Below, piece by piece: positions 27,345-35,243 of a DNA stretch of 64,000 nucleotides. Both the position numbers and the translations under genes were made by a program. The notes beneath the pieces were generated by a model. That model saw nothing but the letters and a program-made list of their open reading frames with translations, ran no database searches and had not been told where the DNA came from. The stretch is from the NCBI RefSeq assembly GCF_947496075.1, contig NZ_CANMBJ010000007.1:39495-103494 (forward strand). The letters run 5' to 3'. This stretch comes from an uncultured Tateyamaria sp. (GTDB lineage: Bacteria > Pseudomonadota > Alphaproteobacteria > Rhodobacterales > Rhodobacteraceae). Position 1 is the first letter of the stretch, and each line of letters starts with the position of its first letter.

Positions 27345-27857
27345 AATCCGATTTAAGGAAAAAGATACAATTATTCTCGGGCACTCTTGAAATCTAAAAT
27401 AGAGAACTGGCTTTCAAACTGACCACAACGGCCGATCTTTCACTTTGGTTGAAAGAGCACTTCCGCGCCATACACAATTCACTTCTCGCTGCCGCCTTGA
27501 CTGCTCAGTTTTGAAGCGGAATGCAGACACATAAATCTATCTGCGTCGGAAACGGTGTCTGTTGAGGACATGCCGATGCTTGTGCTTAAGTTAACAGTGA
27601 CGTCATTCTCTCTACTCTAGTTTGCTTCACCGGGTTGGCTTGGAGAAAACCATATTCCTTGGAAACATGCACGATTGTCCGAGTTTCCTGTCTCCTTGCG
27701 GCGTCCTTAAGCAGTCAGATGCAGCGAATTTCGCGCTGCGCGCGCGCAGCGAGATCATGCGATGTACAAGTTCGGCTCTCTGCTGCCATCGGAGTCCGCA
27801 CAGCATTGCCCCTTGCCCCATCTCAAACGGATCTCGCGCAGGGCCCAAACCGGATGA
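27345..27857. other. Intergenic region left of the IS element
   Basis: No gene seen. Contains a perfect 18-base palindrome CGCTGCGCGCGCGCAGCG at 27734-27751 followed by repeat-like DNA (CTGCTGCCATCGGAGTCCGCA). The last bases border the left subterminal repeat of the insertion sequence. Confidence 0.5.
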
Positions 27858-27935
27858 GGTGGATGGCTCCTGCTCGACCGGCATCGAACGTGCCAAAGTG
27901 CAGTTGTCAACGACTGCTAGGAAAGGAGCCACCCA

Positions 27936-28955
27936 ATGACAGTTAAGACAGTCGGCCTCGATCTGGCCAAGGATGTTTTTCAAGTGCACGGCATTTCGGA
28001 GAACGGTCGAGTGATCTTCAACAAGGCCATAAAGCGCGCAAAGTTGCTGACCTTCTTTGAGACACTCCCGCCCTGCAGGGTCGGCATGGAGGCTTGTGGG
28101 TCGTCCCATCACCGGGGCCGCCAGCTGCGCAAGCTGGGTCATGATGTGAAGCTCATACCTGCCGGTTACGTCAAGCCATACGTGAAGCGTGGTAAGAATG
28201 ACGCTGTCGATGCCGAAGCAATCTGTGAAGCGGTTCGACGACCAACCATGCGGTTTGTCGAGATCAAGACAGAGGAACAGCAAGCCATTCTATCTATTCA
28301 CCGCACTCGAGACCTAGCCGTTCGGCAACGCACACAGATCGCAAACATGATCCGCAGCCTGTTGCGCGAGTTCGGGCACATCTTGCGAATTGGGATCGAA
28401 GCGGTGACGGCTTTCGCAAAGCGCCACTTGAGTGGCGATCGCCCGGGCATGCCTGAGATCGCCAATGGTATGCTCGGCATCGAATGCTGTCAGTTCATCG
28501 GTTTGAACGAGCGCATCGAAGGCTATTCCAAGATGATCGAGCAACACGCGCTACTCAATACGGATGCGCGCAGGCTGATGCGCATGCCTGGCATCGGACC
28601 GATCACCGCCTCAGCAATTGTCGCGACGATCGGTGACGCGCATCAGTTCCGGACAGGACGTGACCTGGCTGCGTGGCCGGGCCTCACGCCGCTCAACAAG
28701 TCGAGCGGCGGCAAGGAGAAACTGGGCAAGATCACCAAGAAAGGCGACCGGTACATACGAAAGCTGCTGGTCGTGAGCATGACTTCGCGGGCAGTTATGG
28801 CGAAGCGCTCGCCCGAGAAGGTCGATCTTTGGACCGCAAAGATAATCGCGGACAAGCCGTTCCGGCTAGCAACCACTGCGATGGCAAACAAGGCAGCAAG
28901 GATCATCTGGGCGATGCTCACGAAGAAACAGGAATACCGGCAGCCTGCGTTCTAA
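27936..28955 (+). CDS. IS110-family DEDD transposase
   Basis: A 339-residue recombinase. The N-terminal RuvC-like DEDD domain shows Asp9 (GLDLAKD), Glu52 (MEACG), Asp89 and Asp92 (NDAVDAEA); the C-terminal Tnp_20 domain shows MPGIGPITASAIVATIGD and the catalytic Ser region NKSSGGKEKLG (Ser256/257). Full-length with all catalytic residues, so it may be active. AAAGGAG lies 9-10 bases before the ATG, inside the 12-base segment AGGAGCCACCCA that recurs at the right end. IS110 enzymes insert at sites chosen by an RNA encoded in the element. Confidence 0.93.
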   Translation: MTVKTVGLDLAKDVFQVHGISENGRVIFNKAIKRAKLLTFFETLPPCRVGMEACGSSHHRGRQLRKLGHDVKLIPAGYVKPYVKRGKNDAVDAEAICEAVRRPTMRFVEIKTEEQQAILSIHRTRDLAVRQRTQIANMIRSLLREFGHILRIGIEAVTAFAKRHLSGDRPGMPEIANGMLGIECCQFIGLNERIEGYSKMIEQHALLNTDARRLMRMPGIGPITASAIVATIGDAHQFRTGRDLAAWPGLTPLNKSSGGKEKLGKITKKGDRYIRKLLVVSMTSRAVMAKRSPEKVDLWTAKIIADKPFRLATTAMANKAARIIWAMLTKKQEYRQPAF

Positions 28956-29189
28956 CCGCGCCGACTGCCCACGAGATGCAAGACGTTGAAATGATGATGC
29001 GGAAGTAAGTCAACCAAGAGCAAGGACACTCCGGGAATGGCAGTGGTCCTCTTCTAAGGCCGATAACCCGATTGGAACCTCGCTCGCGGAATTCATCATG
29101 GCCAGCGGAACACCACCGCACAAACAGGCCAGACAGACGACGGTACTGACGAAAACGACCGCAAAAAATCGCGAGAAAACTCTTGCAAT
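28956..29189 (+). ncRNA. Candidate guide (bridge/seek) RNA region of the IS element
   Basis: The non-coding stretch between the transposase stop and the right inverted repeat is where IS1111-type elements are known to encode the RNA that pairs with donor and target DNA. I could not derive the fold or the guide loops by eye; the call rests on position and subgroup. Confidence 0.4.
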
Positions 29190-29230
29190 GCAGGAGCCAC
29201 CCACAGATGCCATTGACCGAGTCTCCTCAT

Positions 29231-29366
29231 CGCTGCGGTGCGGCCCGTCCAAGGAGACATTCGCTGCGCTTGCTAAATCAAATGATTGGCGAACTAGCAG
29301 ATCGCCGACCATTCACTCTCTCGCTGCGGTCCTCCAAAGGGCGGCTCCACAAAGACATTCGCAGCG
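29231..29366 (+). repeat. Two copies of the CGCTGCGGT...ACATTCGC repeat
   Basis: Copies at 29231-29270 and 29322-29366, each starting CGCTGCGGT and ending near ACATTCGC, related to 12592-12630. They lie between the IS element and the broken EamA gene. Confidence 0.55.
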
Positions 29367-29384
29367 ATCCTTCCAACATTGGCC

Positions 29385-30305
29385 TCATTGCATTCGCGCC
29401 GCACGGAGAACGGTCAGCAATCCCAGACCAAGCGCCATCAGACCGAAGATCTGTGGCATAGACAGAGCTTCGCCCGTCAGGGGCAGTCCGATCAGGAGGG
29501 CAAAGTCCGGTACCAGTGCAGGGAAGGTCGCCGCTTGAGCGGCCCCGAGCAGACGCACGGAGGTCGCAAAAGCGATCATCGCAATGACGCCGGACAGCAG
29601 CCCCTGCACGCTGACCTGAGCCACCAGCATAGCCGGAGATAACTTCATCAGCGCATCGGGTCCGCGAACAATAAGATAAGCCGGGACAAGAGCGACAAGC
29701 CCCGCGATGCCGACCACAGCGGTGACATCCATAGCAGGAAGCTGCCAGCGTTTCTGAAGGTTCGCAAACGTAGCCCTCGATAGGCCGGCGAGGATAAACA
29801 TGGCGTCACCGACCACGGATGTGCCGGACAGGCCCCGCTCCAAACTGATGATCAGGGCGAGACCCAACAGTATGATGACCACGCCAATCATACGTTAAGA
29901 CCCGAGCTTTTCCTTAAGTGCCAGGCGGCGGGACAAAGCGAGACCGCCCAAGGTCAATGACGCTGACACAAGAACAGAGCCGTGGGCGAGCGGAGTGGAC
30001 GCATAGCCGCCCACACTCAGCAGTACGAACGGTGGACCGAGCAAGACTGCGACGCTGATGGCCTGTCCGACAGTCATACGCGGGCGCAGCCCATCATGTC
30101 GGGCCAACACGATCGCGATCATCACAGGACCGGCCACCAGATAGCGCAACGCGGCAACATCTAACCCGTCTAGCCCCGCCGCCATACCCGCACGAGACAG
30201 GGCAAGATAGGCCCCCCAGATGGCGGCAGCACTCAAACCCGCGACGAGCCCAAGCCGTGTACCGGTGGATCTGTGCGCGGCGGTTGGCGACAAGACAAGC
30301 GACAT
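29385..30305 (-). pseudogene. EamA/DMT transporter interrupted by an in-frame stop
   Basis: A drug/metabolite transporter gene of about 306 codons with ten predicted spans, split by a TAA at 29897-29895 in an otherwise continuous frame. The first part (30305 to the stop) holds the N-terminal EamA half; the frame resumes immediately with RMIGVVIILLGLALI and completes the second half to 29385. The single nonsense codon falls at the junction between the two EamA repeats. Unless the second half restarts at the ATG at 29891, the product is lost. GAGGGAG precedes the first ATG. Substrate unknown. Sequencing error cannot be excluded. Confidence 0.8.
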
Positions 30306-30320
30306 CTTTACATCTCCCTC

Positions 30321-30988
30321 TCAAGCCGCAGCGCCGGAGCGGGTGGCCAGAAGGGCCAGGACCGCTTTGGCACCTGCTTCGGAGGATTGCGGGTTCTGGC
30401 CGGTGACAAGGTTGCCGTCCGTGACCGCGTGCTCCGTGAAGTCGGTGGCATTGTCGATTGTCGCGCCAAGGTCGCGCAGCCGGTCTTCGAGCAGGAAGGG
30501 CACAACGTCACTGAAATCAACGGCATCCTCCTCTCCATTGGTGAACCCGGTCACCCGGCGGCCAGCCACGAACGGCAGGCCATCCGCCTTGCGTGCGCCG
30601 ACCAGGGCCGCGGGTCCATGGCATACAGCGCCAATCGGCTTGCCCTCTTCATCGAAGGCCTCGATCAACCCAGCCAGCGTTGTGTCATCCGGGTAGTTCC
30701 ACATTGGTCCATGCCCTCCTGGGAAGAACACGGCGTCATAATCGCCGGCATCGACGTCTGACAGTTTGAGAGTGTTTGCCAGAGCAGCCTTACTTACGTC
30801 GTCCGCCTCAAAGCGGTGGGTGGCATCAGTCTGCCACTCGGGCTCGGCACTTTTGGAGTCGATGGGAGGATGCCCGCCTGCCGGTGAGGCAAGCGTTACA
30901 TCTGCGCCTGCGTCGGGAAAACGTAGTAAGGGGCAGCGAACTCTTCCAGCCAGAAGCCGGTATTGGTGCCCGTATACCCCAGGGGTCA
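30321..30988 (-). pseudogene. PfpI/DJ-1-type amidotransferase, truncated and frameshifted
   Basis: The main frame encodes a DJ-1/PfpI family protein from DAGADVTLASPAGG to the C-terminus, with the nucleophile elbow AVCHGPAALVG and the motif FFPGGHGP intact. The expected preceding segment TGFWLEEFAAPYYVF is present but in another frame; a one-base loss at about 30914-30921 separates them. Upstream of that, the first 15-20 codons and start are missing where the sequence joins the RidA fragment at about 30985. It is 15 bases upstream of the broken EamA gene on the same strand, a former operon. Confidence 0.8.
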
Positions 30989-31344
30989 AGACCGCCAACG
31001 GCTTTTTGTACGTCTCAGGCCAGATCCCATACGTGAATGGAGCCATTCCGGATCATGCCAACGATGGCGTGAATGACATTCAGGATCAGTCCAAAATTGT
31101 TATGGAGAACCTGAGGGCAGTTCTTGCCGAAGCAGGTTATGACTTTGACGACGCGGTCAGAGCAACCGTTTATATGTCCGACATTTCGCTTTATGGTGGT
31201 TTCAATGAGGTCTATGGCACTTACTGGGGCGAGACTGATATGCCACCTTCACGTGCTGCAGTCGCCGTCAAGGAACTGCCAGGTGGTAAGCCCGGTGCGC
31301 CAGTCTTGGTTGAAGTTTCGATGGTAGCCTACAAGAGCGAATAG
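30986..31344 (+). pseudogene. RidA-family protein lacking its N-terminus
   Basis: The frame VKTANGFLYVSGQIPYVNG to the stop at 31344 is a RidA/YjgF (imine deaminase) sequence, with the late GARVEV-type equivalent APVLVEVSMVAYK. Normal members have about 20 further residues (ending ...GPYSQAV) before this point; they and the start codon are absent. The sequence switches at about 30985 into the 5' part of the PfpI gene on the other strand. The protein therefore cannot be made from its own start. Confidence 0.75.
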
Positions 31345-31672
31345 CAGCTAGAGGCAGCTCCGGTTTCACTGCCCCGGCGCTGCCCAAACCCGGAGCTGGA
31401 TGCGGAATTGGAAATTGGAAGAAGATATGCAGTGCGTGATGCGAAGTTTGGACTAGGCAGATGGTAGTGAACAGCGCACCTGAGTGGTCTATTTGATTGT
31501 ACGTACATGACGGTGTTCCTGTCCGTCGTCGACCTCACATCGCTCGTCATATACTGGCTGTGAGTCCCGTCCCTAAAATTGCATAGCAGCGTTGTCGAAA
31601 CCGCGCTTCTAAAGGGCAGGATTTTGGTCTAGTTGCCGCTTAGAACCAACCTGAACCTGTGAGTATGGCAAG

Positions 31673-31768
31673 ATGAACAGCACGTTCAAAATTGTAAGAG
31701 ATGCATCCCTTCTCATTGCGGTCACAGTCCTCGCCGTTGCGGGGAACGTGGCGCTGTTGATGATGTAA
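31673..31768 (+). CDS. Possible 31-residue membrane peptide
   Basis: ATG to TAA encodes MNSTFKIVRDASLLIAVTVL and continues AVAGNVALLMM: a short basic head and one hydrophobic span. It is followed 67 bases later by a strong intrinsic terminator in the same direction, as expected for a transcribed small gene. The ribosome-binding site is weak and no family is recognised. Confidence 0.35.
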   Translation: MNSTFKIVRDASLLIAVTVLAVAGNVALLMM

Positions 31769-31835
31769 AGCTGAGCTGAATACGTTGCCCATTGGCCTCG
31801 TTCCACCAACGCGGTCGCGATGTGCGCATGCAGAG

Positions 31836-31866
31836 AACCGCGCCAAAAACTGGTGCGGTTTTTTTT
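31836..31866 (+). terminator. Rho-independent terminator
   Basis: AACCGCGCCA (31836-31845) pairs with TGGTGCGGTT (31851-31860), one G-U pair, loop AAAAC, followed by six more T. Textbook form for the plus strand. Confidence 0.85.
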
Positions 31867-32227
31867 ACATTTGATTACAGCCGCTACTCTTGCCTTGGAC
31901 CCGCGTCAGTCGACATCCGTGGCGTTTCAAACGAGCGATGGCAAACCTCAGTCCGCCCTTAAAACTGCTCTGCAGCGCGCTCCTTCCGCCGCGCCGATGA
32001 CAGCCGAACGCACCCGATTCTTCACGCTATCTGATGGTTTTCCAAACCCGCAAAAGATTAAGTTTTCGGGAAAGCCAGCGCCTCTGATTTCGTCGGTTCA
32101 AAAATGTGAGCATCAAGAAATCATATTAGAAACAATGCATTGAAGCGCTCTTGGGTGACACAATTACGCCCGAAATCCACTCCTGCTCAGCAACGCAAAA
32201 CATTCTCTTGCCAGCTGATAAATTAGC

Positions 32228-32255
32228 ACCCTATGGTTATCCGTAGGGTAACCTA
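32228..32255. promoter_or_regulatory. Overlapping inverted repeats upstream of the TRAP receptor gene
   Basis: ACCCTA (32228-32233) and TAGGGT (32244-32249) are inverted, and GGTTA/TAACC (32235-32239, 32249-32253) form a second overlapping pair, about 55-80 bases before the receptor start. A candidate operator; the binding regulator is unknown (the TetR gene at 40178 is one possibility). Confidence 0.35.
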
Positions 32256-32307
32256 TGTTAAAGAGTTGCCGCCAGCTCACCAACTCAAAAACCAACAGGA
32301 GGACAAA

Positions 32308-33300
32308 ATGTCATTCAACACTCGCCTCACCATGATGACTGCGGCAGTCGCATTGATCACATCCACTGCAGCGGCGCAGGATGTACGCTTGCGCATTGCC
32401 GGGACTGTGCCGGCAGAGCATTTCGGAAACGCTGTTCTGGAACAAATGGCCCAGGACATGGAGGATGCAGATGTTGGCCTGAAAGTGAAATACTTCCCTG
32501 CTGGTCAACTTGGTTCGGGCGAGGAACTTCTGGAGAGCGCGATCAGGGGCAATGTGGATATGGTCCATGCCACGGTCTATGCACAAAAGGATCCACGGCT
32601 GGAAATCAACAGCCTGCCTTTCCTTGTGACGACGAAAGAAGAGTTAGACGCGGTCTACGGTGACCCGAACTCTGAGTACAACAAGATCCTAGAAGAGATC
32701 CTGACATCCTTTGGCATCCAGCCTCTGGGTACAATAGGCGAAGGCCTGATTGGCATGATTGCCACCGAACGTCCGGAAAACCCGACTGCAATCGACAATC
32801 AGGGCATGAACGTGCGTGCCTGGTCCTCGCAGATCGCAAAACAAACAATGGAAGAGCTGGGGTATCAGGTCACGACACTGAACTGGGCCGAAGTGTTTCC
32901 GGCAGTACAGGCTGGCACCATTGATGGTGCGATCTGCTGCACGCCCGAATGGGCCTACACAACCTTTGCAGCAAGTGATGTTGGCAACACCTATGTACCT
33001 TACAATGCCTTCATCGAAAGCACGATGATTTACGCCAACCAGGACTTCTACAACGAGTTGAATGACGAACAGCGCGCTGTCGTTGACAAGGAGACGGCAG
33101 AAGCGGCGGCTGAGATCAGCCAGCTGGCCTGGGAGCGCAGCCAAGGCTTCGTTGATCAGCTCAAGGATGCAAATTGGGAAGTTGTCGAGTTCACACAAGA
33201 TGAGCGCGACGCCATCAAAGCACACATTCAGACCACTGTCTGGCCGAACGTCGCCGATGTCGTCGGCCAAGATATCCTGGACCGCCTGACCGCGAACTGA
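32308..33300 (+). CDS. TRAP solute-binding protein (DctP family)
   Basis: A 330-residue periplasmic receptor. AGGAGG lies at 32297-32302 before the ATG at 32308; the signal peptide ends near ITSTAAAQ. Family hallmarks are AGTVPAEHFGNAVLEQMAQ, the FPAGQLGSGEELLE segment and, in the middle, GMNVRAWSSQIAKQTMEELG with the ligand-binding Arg. It heads an operon with dctQ, dctM and soxBDAG, so the ligand may be sarcosine, dimethylglycine, betaine or a related N-methyl compound. Most DctP ligands are organic acids, so this remains inference. Confidence 0.88.
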   Translation: MSFNTRLTMMTAAVALITSTAAAQDVRLRIAGTVPAEHFGNAVLEQMAQDMEDADVGLKVKYFPAGQLGSGEELLESAIRGNVDMVHATVYAQKDPRLEINSLPFLVTTKEELDAVYGDPNSEYNKILEEILTSFGIQPLGTIGEGLIGMIATERPENPTAIDNQGMNVRAWSSQIAKQTMEELGYQVTTLNWAEVFPAVQAGTIDGAICCTPEWAYTTFAASDVGNTYVPYNAFIESTMIYANQDFYNELNDEQRAVVDKETAEAAAEISQLAWERSQGFVDQLKDANWEVVEFTQDERDAIKAHIQTTVWPNVADVVGQDILDRLTAN

Positions 33301-33306
33301 ACCCTT

Positions 33307-33340
33307 GCGAAGTGGGTCATCTCTCCCCGGCCCACTTCGC
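33307..33340 (+). terminator. Hairpin between TRAP receptor and permease genes
   Basis: GCGAAGTGGG and CCCACTTCGC form a perfect 10-bp stem with a 14-base loop, starting seven bases after the dctP stop. There is no T-run, so it more likely stabilises the dctP transcript or reduces readthrough than ends transcription fully. Confidence 0.7.
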
Positions 33341-33358
33341 CCAATTGGAGGTGCACAC

Positions 33359-33943
33359 GTGGTGGAACTCGCTGATCAACTTCCCCCTAGGCTGGGAGCC
33401 ACGGTCAGGCGGCTGCTGAAACTCAAGTCAGCCTTCCTGATCATTTCAACTTTCATCCTCGCACTGACTTTCTTTCTAGTCGTATTGCTCAGATACGTCC
33501 TTCAGAGTGATCTGTTTGCTTATGAAGAGTGGCTGATGCCGATGTGCTTCTGGCTATTCTTCCTAGGCAGCGCAGTTGGCACCTACGAAGACAGCCAGAT
33601 CAAGGCTGACATTCTGGAAAGCTGGTTCAAGAACCCTGTTTTCATCTGGTGGCGGCGCACAATTCTAACGTCGGTCGAGCTGTTGGTAACTGTATTCCTG
33701 GTCTACTGGGCAGCTTTGATGCTACGGGATGAGATCGCATCATACCCGCAATGGCAGACGACCATTGCTTTGCGCATTCCGTTCTTTGTGCCGCGGTTTG
33801 GCATATTTGCCGGCTTTGTTTTCATGGCCCTCTACAGTGCACTGCACCTCTACGTCCTGTTGCGACTGGGGACTGAAGGCGTAGTGCAACGCATGGCCCC
33901 TGAGGACCTTTCGCCCACATCCGAAAGGGAACAGGCACAATGA
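33359..33943 (+). CDS. TRAP transporter small permease (DctQ)
   Basis: A 194-residue membrane protein with four predicted spans (about residues 27-50, 58-77, 103-125 and 145-170). I start it at GTG 33359, eight bases after GGAGG; a second GTG follows directly. The family pattern EEWLMPMCFWLFFLGSAVGT is clear. The stop overlaps the dctM start (ATGA). Confidence 0.88.
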   Translation: MVELADQLPPRLGATVRRLLKLKSAFLIISTFILALTFFLVVLLRYVLQSDLFAYEEWLMPMCFWLFFLGSAVGTYEDSQIKADILESWFKNPVFIWWRRTILTSVELLVTVFLVYWAALMLRDEIASYPQWQTTIALRIPFFVPRFGIFAGFVFMALYSALHLYVLLRLGTEGVVQRMAPEDLSPTSEREQAQ

Positions 33944-35229
33944 TTATCGGAATTTCTGTTCTCCTCATTTGCGTTTTGCTCTTTGCAGGCGTTGCGGTCC
34001 CTATCGCATTCGGTGGCGTGTTGTTATTTCTCGCCTACACAGGCGGGCATGACGTGTCGGGGTTCATGCCCACCGGTCACTGGAAGATGAACACCGTTGT
34101 GATCCTCGTGATACCGCTGTTCATCCTTGCAGGTGACATCATGAAAAACGGCCGCATTGCGTCACCCATTGTGGATCTGGCCGAGATGCTCTTGGGGCGC
34201 ATTCGTGGTGGACTATCCGGCGCGTCCGTCGTTGCAAGCGCGATGTTCGGAGCGATCTCGGGCAGCGGGGCGGCAACACTGACCTGCATCGGTTCGGTGA
34301 TGATGCCGCATCTGCGCAAGGCTAACTATCCAGACGGTTTCTCGGCCGCATTGTTGGTTGCGGCAAGTCCCCTCGGCCTACTGATCCCGCCAAGTTCGGC
34401 GCAGCTTATCTATGCTTGGATTACGCAGCAATCGGTCCTGAAATGCTTTCTCGCTACCGTGGTGCCGGGCATCATCGTCGCGTCCCTGCTGGTGATCATC
34501 AACCTGATCATGATGCGCAAGCAAACCGACATCATCTTACTCGAGGACAAGGAACAGTTCGTGCGCGCCTTCAGCCGCAAGACTTTCATCGCCATGCCAG
34601 CCTTGATGATGCCAGTCATCATCCTCGGTGGCATATACGGCGGGATCATGACCCCGACCGAAGCAGCAGGTGTCGCCGTCCTTTACGCGATTCCGATTGG
34701 CTTCTTCGTCTACCGGGGCCTGACATGGAACGTGTTCTTGGACACGCTCAAGGAATCCGGTGTCACCATTGGCGTCGTCATGGTGATGATTTTTATGGTG
34801 CTGATCGTCAGCCGCTTCCTGATCTTCGAAGACATACCCGGCATGGCCGAAGAGTTGATCTTCTCAATCTCCGACAACCCGATTGTCGTGTTGCTGATGA
34901 TCAACCTGACAATGATCCTGATCGGCATGATCATGGATGATTTCAGCGGCCTGATCCTCAGCGCGACATTGCTCTTGCCCATTGCCAAAAGCGTGGGCAT
35001 CGACCCGATCCACTTTGCCGCCATTCTGGGGGTCAACTTGGGCATGGGCAACATCACGCCACCCACGGCACCGCTGTTGTTCCTGGGTGCACGCGTGACC
35101 GGAGCACCGGTCGAACGCATGTTGTGGCCGACCATGATCTTTATCCTGTTCGCCTGGATGCCCACACTGGCGCTGACCACGTTCATCCCCGAAGTGGCAC
35201 TCTGGTTGCCTGAACTGTTGCTTGGTTAA
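33940..35229 (+). CDS. TRAP transporter large permease (DctM)
   Basis: A 429-residue ion-transporter-family protein with about twelve spans. Characteristic segments are IPLFILAGDIMKNG, SGASVVASAMFGAISGSGAATL and PPSSAQLIYAWI near residue 150, and a late MGNITPPTAPLLFLG. Coupled to dctQ by overlap and 14 bases before soxB. Confidence 0.93.
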   Translation: MIIGISVLLICVLLFAGVAVPIAFGGVLLFLAYTGGHDVSGFMPTGHWKMNTVVILVIPLFILAGDIMKNGRIASPIVDLAEMLLGRIRGGLSGASVVASAMFGAISGSGAATLTCIGSVMMPHLRKANYPDGFSAALLVAASPLGLLIPPSSAQLIYAWITQQSVLKCFLATVVPGIIVASLLVIINLIMMRKQTDIILLEDKEQFVRAFSRKTFIAMPALMMPVIILGGIYGGIMTPTEAAGVAVLYAIPIGFFVYRGLTWNVFLDTLKESGVTIGVVMVMIFMVLIVSRFLIFEDIPGMAEELIFSISDNPIVVLLMINLTMILIGMIMDDFSGLILSATLLLPIAKSVGIDPIHFAAILGVNLGMGNITPPTAPLLFLGARVTGAPVERMLWPTMIFILFAWMPTLALTTFIPEVALWLPELLLG

Positions 35230-35243
35230 CGAGGGGTGCGAAG

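Larger units (their letters stand above)
27858..29205 (+). mobile_element. IS110-family (IS1111-type) insertion sequence
   Basis: Approximate limits are set by subterminal inverted repeats: GGTGGATGGCTCCTGC at 27858-27873 and the reverse complement of 29190-29205 agree at 14 of 16 positions. Between them are a 78-base leader, a full-length transposase (27936-28955) and about 250 bases of 3' non-coding DNA. Subterminal inverted repeats and a long 3' non-coding end are the published traits of the IS1111 subgroup. The exact element ends lie a few bases outside these repeats and could not be fixed; no target duplication is expected for this family. Confidence 0.75.
31345..32228. other. Long intergenic region before the TRAP-sox operon
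   Basis: About 900 bases with only one plausible tiny gene (31673) and one intrinsic terminator (31836). The remaining frames, such as one at 31820-32143, have no start signal or familiar motif. Confidence 0.5.

Noticed and set aside
29010..29312. Minus-strand frame of 100 codons with a hydrophobic stretch over the right end of the IS element
   Set aside because: It overlaps the non-coding 3' end of the IS and dispersed repeat DNA, has no ribosome-binding site, and its hydrophobic part is a by-product of the repeat composition.
31820..32143. Plus-strand frame of 107 codons
   Set aside because: It runs through the intrinsic terminator at 31836-31866 and shows no protein-like pattern.
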